Of a stretch of 64,000 nt of DNA, positions 46,774-55,637 are shown piece after piece. Made by a program: the position numbers and the translations under genes. The stretch's first letter is position 1, and each line of letters begins with the position of its first letter. The notes under the pieces are model-generated. The model was not told the origin of the DNA. It did not search any database and saw only the letters and a program-made list of their open reading frames with translations. Source of the stretch: Photorhabdus akhurstii (GTDB lineage: Bacteria > Pseudomonadota > Gammaproteobacteria > Enterobacterales > Enterobacteriaceae); contig NZ_RCWE01000009.1 in the NCBI RefSeq assembly GCF_018448925.1, positions 62,001 to 126,000 on the forward strand, in the 5' to 3' direction.

Positions 46774-48366
46774 TTAAACTGCAATGAATTCCAAATTCAA
46801 GCAACGCGAATTACTGACATAGAGGCGACATTTATTTTCATCAGGATAAAACTTAAAATCAATAATAAGATTAGTTCCTGTTGACAAATAACTATTCCCA
46901 TAAATATGCCGTAAGACCTCTCCTTTCATAGGATGGATAATCCCATCAATATAAATATCTTTACCAGACAATATAATATTAATTATCGCCTCTGTTTCAT
47001 AACTATAATATCGCCCTGACAATAGCTTAATATCGATACTACCCTCATCGTTCATTTTTTTAAAATAAAAAATATTACCATTTTCATCAATCTGTTTCAG
47101 TGCGATAACATTGTCATTTTCAATGATAGGCATGAATCGAGTTTTACCTCCTTGTTCTTGGAATGTACCATCAGAGTTAAAAGTAATCGGATTACCTTTA
47201 TCAAATACATTACCTAAGAAATAAACATCTTCTTTGGTAATAATATAAGGATAAGATTCTATCCCACGGAAAATACCGGCGATATCAATATCACTGGTTA
47301 GATAATGCGACTTCTCTGACTCAACATCGGAGTTAAGCAATATATTAATATACCGATCCACCCATTTAGCAACATCAACACCTGTTGCAGTGGTAATCAC
47401 GATACCTAATTCCGCATCCGGTAAAATACAAATAATTGCTCTGAAGCCAGCATAAGTACCACCGTGTTGTATTATCGTTTGCCCTGAACGTCGGTTGATA
47501 ATCAAACCATAAGCATAATTATTACGATTACCATTGGTTAAATCTGGTGTACGGAATAATTGAGGCAACAGATCCTGAACAATCGATGGTGAATAAAATG
47601 CTCTCATCCAACGACACAAATCATTCACGGTGGAGTGAACCCCTGCACTACCCACCACAGCATTGTTGATATCGCTTCTTATCCACCGTTGTGAATCCTT
47701 ATTATAAGCGTACCCCATCGCCCTGTCAGAGATAATCTCGGTTACATCATCGCAGATAAAGGTATTTTTCATCTTTAATGGGACGAAAACATTTTCTTCT
47801 ACATATTTTTTCAACGACTGGCCTGAAACCAGGCTAACGATTTCCCCCAATAAATAATAGCCCGTGTTGCTATAAAGATAATATTCCCCAGACGGGACGT
47901 TAAGTGCCTGCTGTCGTTGGATCAGCTTTTTCAATAAGTCAGCATGGCAGTAGTCAAAATCTGAGTTTTTACCTGCCAGACCATAAAGTAAAAACATATC
48001 CCGCAACCCGCTGGTGTGGTGAATAAGATGTTCAATAGTAATATTAGAGAAATACGCGGGTAAATAATCCAAATATTGTCTAACTTTATCCTTGACGTTA
48101 ATCTTTCCTTCTTTCTCCAGCAAAGCTATACAAAAAGCCGTGAATTGTTTTGAAACACTCGCTAAATAGAATTTAGTTTTAGGTTTTACAACCACAGCAT
48201 GTTCAATGCTAGCTTTTCCGATATGACGCTGATAAATGATTTTATTGCCGTGGATAACCGCAACGGCGAGAGCGCCCCCCTTTTTTTTATTCTCAATATT
48301 AACTAATTCGTCTATTTTCTTGATAAAGAGTTTAATATTATCTGCGGATATTGTCAGTTTCATCAT
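46774..48366 (-). CDS. Serine hydrolase (S12-like), array copy 7
   Basis: From the ATG at 48366 (MMKLTISADNIKLFIKKIDE) the protein has 530 residues with SVSK, YSNTGYYLLGEI and HGGTYAG. It reads NRRSGQTIIQ where most copies have SQREGQKIIQ. Thirty-one further codons are open upstream but enter IS630-related DNA. That insertion starts about 30 bp before the gene, so the Fur-like box and native promoter are missing. Confidence 0.86.
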   Translation of the reverse strand: MMKLTISADNIKLFIKKIDELVNIENKKKGGALAVAVIHGNKIIYQRHIGKASIEHAVVVKPKTKFYLASVSKQFTAFCIALLEKEGKINVKDKVRQYLDYLPAYFSNITIEHLIHHTSGLRDMFLLYGLAGKNSDFDYCHADLLKKLIQRQQALNVPSGEYYLYSNTGYYLLGEIVSLVSGQSLKKYVEENVFVPLKMKNTFICDDVTEIISDRAMGYAYNKDSQRWIRSDINNAVVGSAGVHSTVNDLCRWMRAFYSPSIVQDLLPQLFRTPDLTNGNRNNYAYGLIINRRSGQTIIQHGGTYAGFRAIICILPDAELGIVITTATGVDVAKWVDRYINILLNSDVESEKSHYLTSDIDIAGIFRGIESYPYIITKEDVYFLGNVFDKGNPITFNSDGTFQEQGGKTRFMPIIENDNVIALKQIDENGNIFYFKKMNDEGSIDIKLLSGRYYSYETEAIINIILSGKDIYIDGIIHPMKGEVLRHIYGNSYLSTGTNLIIDFKFYPDENKCRLYVSNSRCLNLEFIAV

Positions 48367-48479
48367 CAATCTCCTAATAAATAAACTTTCAAAATAGTAG
48401 ATCGTTGGAAGGGAACTCAGTCCGATTTTTGCGATCTGATCAATTGCGAAAAATCCCAAACCCTAACACGGACTGAGTG

Positions 48480-49291
48480 ATGTCTATCATAGTACCCATA
48501 CCTTAAAATGAATGCCAGAAAATGAGAAAACTTATCCATAAAACCCGTGATAAAAATTATTCCCGTCGATTGACGGCATTATTGATGAACAATGAGGAGA
48601 TTTATGGTGATTTATGTCTAAAAAAACATAACATTCAGCATGTTATTCCATTAATCGTTGGGTTGAGTGGTTTACATTATATGGACTCGAAGGACTCAAA
48701 AGTTTACCGGCTGGCCGACCTGCTGTCTGGGATCTTCCCCCTCTCTATAACCTGTTGCTTTGTTTATTACAGCAATCTCCCCAAGAGTTCGGCTATCTTT
48801 GCTCTCGCTGGAGCCTTGAGTTCATGACTCATACCCTTAATGAATGACTCAACCTCTCTCTGACACAAAATGTCCTCATCGTTACTTTGCTCAGGTGGGG
48901 ATTGCCTGGCGCAGAGCGGTACAACAGTAAAACAACCCGATCCTGAATATGATGAAAAAATGGCAAAGATCACGGAAGCCAAAGCGAATATTTCAGAAAA
49001 ACATCCCGTTTTTTATGAAGATAGGTAGATATTGATTTAAATCCGAAAATCGGCGCGGACTAACAGGACTGGCCGGCACGACATCCCAAATTTACCCTGT
49101 TGTTTTCACCCGTCTATTCACCGTGGCTAAATAAAATAGAACGGTTATGGCAATCGCTCCATGAGACAATAACGCGAAATTATTGTTGTCAATTTATGTA
49201 GCAGTTGCTTAATTATGTTGATGACTTTTTGGCATCGTTTTCATCACAGCAAAAGCCAGGAAGACAAAAAATGAGTGTAGCACTATTATAA
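48480..49291 (+). pseudogene. Degraded IS630-family transposase
   Basis: The start reads MSIIVPIP, stop, then MRKLIHKTRDKNYSRRLTAL in frame. After a deletion, other frames give LEGLKSLPAGRPAVWDLPPL, QQSPQEFGYLCSRW, HPVFYEDR and IERLWQSLHETITRN, in the normal IS630 order. Several frameshifts and stops remove function. It fills the gap between copies 7 and 8, which is 1,092 bp instead of about 305. Confidence 0.85.
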
Positions 49292-49323
49292 AACCTTATT
49301 TATAAAACCTTATTTATAAAAAA

Positions 49324-49355
49324 CAGACAGAACATAAATATAATAGTTCTGTCTG
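49324..49355 (-). terminator. Terminator of hydrolase copy 8
   Basis: CAGACAGAAC pairs perfectly with GTTCTGTCTG, with a T-run on the minus strand, 103 bp after the copy 8 stop. A doubled AAAACCTTATTTAT sits between it and the IS630 relic. Confidence 0.85.
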
Positions 49356-49458
49356 GAACAAAGTGCATCTAATAGAAAATATCTTTAGGCCCTCAATAAC
49401 ATTAGTTCTATCCTGCTAATGAAATGCTGTTCTAAATTTATATTTACTAATCTGACAA

Positions 49459-51051
49459 TTAAACTGCAACGAATTCTACATTCAAGCAACGCGCATTACC
49501 GACATAGAGACGAGGTTTATTGGTATCAGGATCAAATTTAAAATCAACAACAAACTCAGCACTGGGTGAGAAATAACTATTCCCATAAATATGTCGCAAA
49601 GCCTCTTTTTTTACAGGATGGATAATCCCATCAATATAAATGTCATCACCAGACGATATAATATTAATTATCGCCTCTGTTTCATGGCTATAATAGCGCC
49701 CTGACAATAGTTTAATATCGACGCTACTTTCATTGTTCATCTTCTTCAAATAAAAAATGTTACCAACTTCATCAATATGTTCCAGTGCGATAACACTGTC
49801 ATTTTCAATGACTGGCCTGAACTGGATTCTACTTCCTTGTTCTTGGAATGTACCGTCAGAGTTAAAAATAATCGGGTTACCTTTTGTAAATAAATTACCT
49901 AATAAATAAACATCTTCTTTGGTAATAATATAAGGATAAGGCTCTAACCCTCGGAAAATACCGGTGATATCAATATCACTGGTTAGGCAATGTGATTTTT
50001 CTGGCTCAACATCAGTATTAAGCAATATATCAATATACTGATCCGTCCATTTACCAACATCAACATCGCGTGCATCAGTCATCGCGATACCTAATTTAGC
50101 GTTTGGTAAAATACAAATACTAGCTCTGAAACCAGCATAGGTACCACTATGTTGTATTATCGTTTGCCCCGCACGTTGGTCGATAATCAAACCGTAACCA
50201 TAATTGTTACGATTGCCATTAGTTAAATCTGGTGTACGGGATAATTGAGGCAGTAGCTCCTGAACAATCGATGGCGAATAAAACGCTTTAGCCCAACGAC
50301 ATAAATCATTCACTGTGGAGTGAACCGCTGCACTACCCATCACAGAATTGTTAATATCACTTCTTATCCACTGTTGCGAATTTTCATTATAAGTGTAACC
50401 CATCGCCCGATTAGAGATAATCTCGGTTATATCATCACAGATAATAGTATCTTTCATCTCTAATGGAGCGAAAACATTTTCTTCTGCATATTCTTTTAAC
50501 GACTTTCCTGAAACTACGCTGACGATTTCCCCTAGTAAATAATAGCCCGTGTTGCTATAAATATTATATTCCCCAATGGGGGCGTTAAGTGTCTGTTGTC
50601 GTTGGATCAATTTTTTCACTAAATCAGCATGGCAGTAGTCAAAACTCGAGTTTTTACCTGCCAGACTATAAAGCAAAAATACATCCCGTAACCCACTGGT
50701 GTGATGAATAAGATGCTCAATGGTAATATCAGAGAAATGTGCGGGTAAATAATCCAAATATTGTCTGACTTTATCCTTGACGCAAAGCTTTCCTTCTTTT
50801 TCTAGCAAGGCGATGCAAAAAGCCGTGAATTGTTTTGAAGCACTCGCTAAATAGAATTTAGTATTAGTCTGTATAGCAACAGCATGTTCAATGCTAGCTT
50901 GCCCGATATGACGCTGATAAATTATCTTATCATCGTGGATAATAGCGACTGCGAGAGCCCCACCTTTTTTTTCATTTTCAACATTAACCAATTCATCTAT
51001 TTTATTGATAAACAACTGAATATTATCTTTAGATATCATCGATTTCATCAT
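49459..51051 (-). CDS. Serine hydrolase (S12-like), array copy 8
   Basis: The 530-residue paralogue has Ser70-Ala-Ser-Lys73, YSNTGYYLLGEI and HSGTYAG. It is nearest to copy 6 over the middle third, although copy 7 lies between them. It reads NNYGYGLI where all others have NNYAYG. It is the outermost, most upstream member of the array and has its own box and terminator. Confidence 0.88.
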   Translation of the reverse strand: MMKSMISKDNIQLFINKIDELVNVENEKKGGALAVAIIHDDKIIYQRHIGQASIEHAVAIQTNTKFYLASASKQFTAFCIALLEKEGKLCVKDKVRQYLDYLPAHFSDITIEHLIHHTSGLRDVFLLYSLAGKNSSFDYCHADLVKKLIQRQQTLNAPIGEYNIYSNTGYYLLGEIVSVVSGKSLKEYAEENVFAPLEMKDTIICDDITEIISNRAMGYTYNENSQQWIRSDINNSVMGSAAVHSTVNDLCRWAKAFYSPSIVQELLPQLSRTPDLTNGNRNNYGYGLIIDQRAGQTIIQHSGTYAGFRASICILPNAKLGIAMTDARDVDVGKWTDQYIDILLNTDVEPEKSHCLTSDIDITGIFRGLEPYPYIITKEDVYLLGNLFTKGNPIIFNSDGTFQEQGSRIQFRPVIENDSVIALEHIDEVGNIFYLKKMNNESSVDIKLLSGRYYSHETEAIINIISSGDDIYIDGIIHPVKKEALRHIYGNSYFSPSAEFVVDFKFDPDTNKPRLYVGNARCLNVEFVAV

Positions 51052-51150
51052 GAATTTCCTTATATAAAATTATAAAACAAGACATATATATGCAGTCTGA
51101 TAGCAATATATATGGGCAGTACTGTAAGACGTAAATAACCAACATCCAAG

Positions 51151-51165
51151 TAATAACTATTATCA
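51151..51165. promoter_or_regulatory. Fur-like box of copy 8
   Basis: TAATAACTATTATCA keeps the right arm of the Fur palindrome fully and five of seven left-arm bases, 100 bp before the copy 8 start. Confidence 0.5.
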
Positions 51166-51349
51166 TTTAATATATAAAGAGAAACAGAAAGTGACTACGG
51201 TCACTCATCGGAATAGATGAATTCATGCTGGCAGCGATTCACTACCAGCAATTATTTCAGAACTCATACTTAAATCCAGAATTAAATAACCTGTTACTAT
51301 TCATAATTATAGAAATGATAGGAAGGAGGGGGGAGAAATACAAGCAAAA

Positions 51350-51390
51350 CGCATGCACACACTGCGATTGATCTTAACTGTGTGCATGCG
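51350..51390 (-). terminator. Strong hairpin downstream of the amidinotransferase
   Basis: CGCATGCACACA pairs perfectly with TGTGTGCATGCG (12 bp, 17-base loop), and on the minus strand it is followed by TTTTG. It lies 219 bp after the amidinotransferase stop, in the otherwise gene-free stretch 51170-51608. Confidence 0.75.
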
Positions 51391-51608
51391 GGTATTTATC
51401 TCTAACATTTACATCAGTCGTATATAAATGTAGAGGCATATTTAGCTATGGTCAAATATTGGGGAAACTTTCAATATCACAATCACTTTTACAATAGTGA
51501 AATCATTCCAATACACAACCAGTGTAACAGTGGCTATCATATGCAAGATACTTAATGCAAACATTACTGCATCCCAAAGGGAATATCTTCAGATAGCCAT
51601 CTTTACTC

Positions 51609-52709
51609 CTAGTCAAGATAAGATTGTAAAGTTCCGCGCCGTCTTACATCCACGGTTGCACAATGGAAAGAACCACCGAAGGTATTAAAATTCCTGAAAT
51701 TACATGGAATAGGCGTAAAGCCCCAACGTTTCATGGCAGCAATCATTGGCTCATCCTGTTTTTCAACAATCACTCGCTGCTCATCCAACATCAGAATATT
51801 CATGTTGATCCATTTACTGGTGGTATATAGAGGATGATCATCAGGAATAACTGGGTCAGGTGCATGTAATACGTCCCAGTTCCTAAACAATTCAGGAATT
51901 TTTAACACCTTTTTGGGGTTAATCAACAGTTTTCCTGGCGCCATAGGAACAAAGGTAGCATCAATGTGCATAGGGCTATCATCGTTAAATTCAAAAACAT
52001 GAATACGATATTCATCACCTATATGACGACGAAGCCATTCAATACCAAATTCATTTGTGACATGGCTCTTTTGAGCAATGATATCTCGCCCACATCGGAT
52101 AAAATCCGCAGCATCAAAAGTCGGTTCAAATTCAGTTATCGCAAGGGGAACACGCTCCTCGCTATTAGGCTGATGCCATTCGAAATTATATTGTTCCTCG
52201 ATCAGCTGTGGTTTTGGCCCGGCGCTCCATTTTGCACCTTTCTTAAAGTAATCTTTAAGTAAAGTCTTATATGCCGCCGTCTCAAAATAACGGGAACGCC
52301 ATGCTAGCGGGCATTCAATAATATCATTTCCAATAACTAACAGCACATCGCGAGGCATTGCACAATAAAACCCTGTACTACTCCAGCCTGGCGCACCAAA
52401 TACCTGAGATTGGTCTTGCGGATCTGGACGACGTACTGTCACACCTTCACCTTCAAGAATATGGACAAATTCTTCTAACTCTCTAGATGCTGCATCAATT
52501 TGTTCTTGCGGAAATGCCCGACCTGCATACCGATAAAAATTAGTAATTTGATTCGGTGGCAATATCGGCTCTATCGCCATATGCCAGCCGGGAAATCTGG
52601 CGCCATCAACTACACCGACAATAACCTCCTCAAGTGGGTCCCATTCATTAAAAGAACAAACTGGGGAAGTATTCTTACTATTACAATCTGTTACATTTGA
52701 ATCAAGCAT
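51609..52709 (-). CDS. Glycine amidinotransferase-like enzyme
   Basis: The enzyme family moves the amidino group of arginine to an amine such as glycine or lysine. The 366-residue product shows the family's Asp region (FDAADFIRCGRDIIAQ), catalytic His (SPMHIDATFVPMAPGK) and nucleophilic Cys350 in GGSFHCATVDVRRRG. The start follows CAGGAG. It stands alone, without recognisable biosynthetic partners, so its product and pathway are unknown. Confidence 0.88.
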   Translation of the reverse strand: MLDSNVTDCNSKNTSPVCSFNEWDPLEEVIVGVVDGARFPGWHMAIEPILPPNQITNFYRYAGRAFPQEQIDAASRELEEFVHILEGEGVTVRRPDPQDQSQVFGAPGWSSTGFYCAMPRDVLLVIGNDIIECPLAWRSRYFETAAYKTLLKDYFKKGAKWSAGPKPQLIEEQYNFEWHQPNSEERVPLAITEFEPTFDAADFIRCGRDIIAQKSHVTNEFGIEWLRRHIGDEYRIHVFEFNDDSPMHIDATFVPMAPGKLLINPKKVLKIPELFRNWDVLHAPDPVIPDDHPLYTTSKWINMNILMLDEQRVIVEKQDEPMIAAMKRWGFTPIPCNFRNFNTFGGSFHCATVDVRRRGTLQSYLD

Positions 52710-53208
52710 GTCGTCTCCTGATATTTTAATATTATGTCGCTTTAAAACTATAACAATTGTATTAATCGCGACCCTATTTCCATCAATATAAACCTCTTAG
52801 AAAAAATTCAATTTCAATATATCATCATACATAATATTGTGAATTTACATATCTTCTCGCTTAAAAAATCCAACAACAAACCATAATATTGGCTATTTAA
52901 AACAGTAAAAAACTGTTAAAAAATTTATTTTTCCGTTATAAAACGTTCAACCAAGGTAATAATATAAAAAACAACTTTATAGTTTCACTGTAATTTTATA
53001 ACTCTAAAATAAGAATATAAATTTGTCTGCGAGCAATAATATATGGACATTTAAATTTGTAAAGGAATTAAATTTAAGGATTGTAAAATAGAGTTAATGT
53101 GATTGTTTGCTATATAATTATTACCGTTAAAACATTACCTAAAATAAACCACATTTATTTATAAGATATAGACTCTTTAATTTCAAAATAATTTATTTAA
53201 ATAGTAAC
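52710..53208. other. Long AT-rich gap upstream of the amidinotransferase
   Basis: About 500 bp of very AT-rich sequence separate the amidinotransferase from the next gene's terminator. It should hold the amidinotransferase promoter. No coding region or clear operator was seen. Confidence 0.35.
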
Positions 53209-53238
53209 AGGAAGAACGTAAATATTTACGTTCTTCCT
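53209..53238. terminator. Perfect 15-bp inverted repeat, probable terminator
   Basis: The two 15-base halves (AGGAAGAACGTAAAT and its exact complement) meet without a spacer. The core resembles the array terminators (AGAAC ... GTTCT). It probably ends the minus-strand gene at 53433-53735, 195 bp upstream. Confidence 0.6.
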
Positions 53239-53432
53239 AATTTTAGGTGCATTTGGTAGAAAACACATTTATGTTTTTAATAAAACCAGTCCCATGCTAT
53301 AAAGAAACACTACATTTAATTTCAATTAGCAATCATGCTGTATTTGGCAACTGATTATATCACTCAAACTAAATCAGGTTATTCTACAGAATATTTTTTC
53401 AAACACTCATTTAGAAATTTAACAAATAATTC

Positions 53433-53735
53433 TTAAATTTCAACACCTACTATATATTTTATATTAGTAAGTTTACTTTTTGCGACCTTCACTTTTACAT
53501 CTAATTTTTCATGAAGAACACGTAAAAGAGAAAGATAGAGCAGCACAATCTTCTCTTTATCTTTATCATCAACTAGTAATAGATGAAAATCATCAACTAC
53601 GCCTAAAATATTCAGACTAACAATAACTGAGCTGGGTGACAGAATATCAATATTGACTTTCTCTACTTTACCCACTCTAAGCTCATCATCGACAATCAGC
53701 TCTTCATTTAACAAAATATCTTTCTTAATTATCAT
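53433..53735 (-). CDS. Unrecognised small protein
   Basis: From the ATG at 53735 the product has 100 residues, starting MIIKKDILLNEELIVDDELR, with GGAG 9 bases upstream. Ten more codons are open upstream but lack a ribosome site. It is rich in Val, Leu, Asp and Lys, with alternating patterns suggesting beta strands and one helix (KEKIVLLYLSLLRVLHEKL). No signal peptide or motif was recognised. It stands alone between large AT-rich gaps. Confidence 0.6.
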   Translation of the reverse strand: MIIKKDILLNEELIVDDELRVGKVEKVNIDILSPSSVIVSLNILGVVDDFHLLLVDDKDKEKIVLLYLSLLRVLHEKLDVKVKVAKSKLTNIKYIVGVEI

Positions 53736-54439
53736 AACATAAACTCCAAATTTTAATCTAACCAATTGATAAATAACTTATATCACTCAAGAATATGTAC
53801 AATAAGCCATTCATCTTGCCTATATGAAATTGTAACCATTTTCACTAGAAAATAAGGTGTTTATCAGGAATTTATCCAGCATTTAGATAACATATACAGC
53901 ATTTTTGATGCCATATTGACGCTTTATCTAATACATATAACTATAGATGCCATTAATGTATTGTCAATAAAATAAAAAAATAAATTTAATTAATTTAAAA
54001 TCAATATTTTATTACCCAGTAAAAAAATAGAAAAGATATTACATCCTGTAATGAACAGGATATTTCAGTAATTTTTCCAATCTAATATAATGACAGCGAT
54101 AAATGATAATGGGAAATAAACAGCTACTTCCCTTCTATACTATAAAAGGTAAAACCGAGAAAATTACCCAAGAAACGAAGAATAATTCATAACGTTTTAG
54201 TACTATATTTTTTGGAAATAACAAGCGGTATATTAATCAAGTGATGATTTATAGTAAACATTATAATTTCACCCCATCTTTCCATTATAATAACAAGAAT
54301 ATAAAATAAATCTCAGGAAATTATATTATTATTAAATTTATTATAAACCATTAATCACCAATTCTTTATTTACATATATTTTTATTGCCAAATGAGATAT
54401 GAAATTAACAACAGTTACTATGCGAAAATAATCCTAGAA
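53736..54439. other. Gene-free AT-rich stretch
   Basis: About 700 bp with no convincing gene on either strand. It presumably carries the promoter of the 100-residue gene at its left end. The strong AT bias fits horizontally acquired DNA. Confidence 0.35.
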
Positions 54440-54474
54440 AAAACGTGGTGTCAATTTTGACTATACCACGTTTT
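54440..54474 (-). terminator. Terminator of the secreted hydrolase gene
   Basis: AAAACGTGGT pairs perfectly with ACCACGTTTT around a 15-base loop, 57 bp after the hydrolase stop. It can act in both directions. Confidence 0.75.
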
Positions 54475-54530
54475 ATTTCCAAATTTAATATCACTTCCCA
54501 ATATATAAAAACCAACGAATTAATACCATT

Positions 54531-55484
54531 TTAGATAACAGACTTTTCTCCATAATCCCTAGATAACCAATTCTTTATATCTTCAACAATAGGAGTAATC
54601 TGCAAAACACCTTCACTATTCCTGAATCCATGATTTAAACCTGGGTATTGATAAAAGGTAATATTATCTTTCTTTAATTGTTCTTTCATTTTTATCGCTG
54701 AACTAGAGCTGACTGAATTATCATTTAGCGTTTGAATAATCAAGATAGGACTCTTAGTCTGATTTAACACTTTATATTGATCAATACCAAGAGAAACCCT
54801 CCACCAATTAGCACCGTGATTACTCATTTCTATATGACTCATATTCTTCCCGGTAGCTATTTCTTGCTGAAAATCCCTAAACCCTTTAATTGCCTCATTG
54901 AGATATTCTGGTGACACCTCACTCCTTATACTATGAATAACATCATCAGCGAAATGCCGACCTCCACCATTCAGTGACACAGTTCTATCAATATAATTGA
55001 CTTGTGACGTAATTAAATTGGCAACCACTGCCCCTTCACTTCCACCCAAGACAATGATCTTCTTATATTTATTCTGATGTTTTAGATAACCAATGATCTG
55101 AATATAATCCTTAACTCGCTGCTCTGGTGTATCCGAACTCATATAAGCCTTAGGACAATCTGAGCGTTCAACAGCATTAGACCAAGGGAGTGATGCATTA
55201 ATGCCATATTTTTCCACAGTCAGAACATCACTATCGGGATAAATATCACTAAACGTGTCATTCACAAACTTATTATTGGCGATACTATTACAATCAGAAC
55301 CCTGTATCAGCACTAATAGATTATTACCTCCTCTTTGCTTAAGATAGTAAGTTATTTCACTACCATCATGACGGAAAAACTGTTTATGCGTATTTGTATT
55401 TGAGTAAGCGAAATCTATACAACATGAAAAAAGCAGAACAGATGTCAGAATTTTCTGTCGTAAATTAAAACGATATGCTTTCAT
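54531..55484 (-). CDS. Secreted alpha/beta hydrolase
   Basis: The 317-residue protein has a signal peptide (KILTSVLLFSCCIDFAYS, cut near residue 29) and an alpha/beta hydrolase fold. Features are an oxyanion segment LLVLIQGSDCNS, nucleophile motif GGSEGA, acid region IIQTLNDNSVSSS and a C-terminal GLNHGF. It is probably exported to the periplasm or beyond. No neighbour suggests a substrate; esterase or lipase activity is only a guess. Confidence 0.75.
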   Translation of the reverse strand: MKAYRFNLRQKILTSVLLFSCCIDFAYSNTNTHKQFFRHDGSEITYYLKQRGGNNLLVLIQGSDCNSIANNKFVNDTFSDIYPDSDVLTVEKYGINASLPWSNAVERSDCPKAYMSSDTPEQRVKDYIQIIGYLKHQNKYKKIIVLGGSEGAVVANLITSQVNYIDRTVSLNGGGRHFADDVIHSIRSEVSPEYLNEAIKGFRDFQQEIATGKNMSHIEMSNHGANWWRVSLGIDQYKVLNQTKSPILIIQTLNDNSVSSSSAIKMKEQLKKDNITFYQYPGLNHGFRNSEGVLQITPIVEDIKNWLSRDYGEKSVI

Positions 55485-55637
55485 TAACCTCTCCTTTAAC
55501 TAACATATACAAAGACCACAGATTGACGATATTATCCCTGTCAGAAAAATTTTAAAAATTTGAAAACAGATTTCAGAGTTTTTTATCCAGAATGCTAACT
55601 ATGATCACTAAAATACCCATACCTTGGGAGAGAAGAA

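Noticed and set aside
48367-48459. N-terminal extension of hydrolase copy 7
   Set aside because: It runs into DNA belonging to the insertion next to copy 7 and has no counterpart in other copies.
48417-48479. Inverted repeat ACTCAGTCCG / CGGACTGAGT before the IS630 relic
   Set aside because: It could be the element end, but the matching right end was not found, so I did not call element boundaries.
35349-51051. Repeated arrangement as a CRISPR-like or phage tail-fibre variation array
   Set aside because: Units are full intact genes with separate starts and terminators; there are no short repeats with spacers and no invertase gene.
51497-51688. Plus-strand frame of 63 codons next to the amidinotransferase end
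   Set aside because: It overlaps the amidinotransferase 3' end on the other strand and has no recognisable ribosome site or motif.
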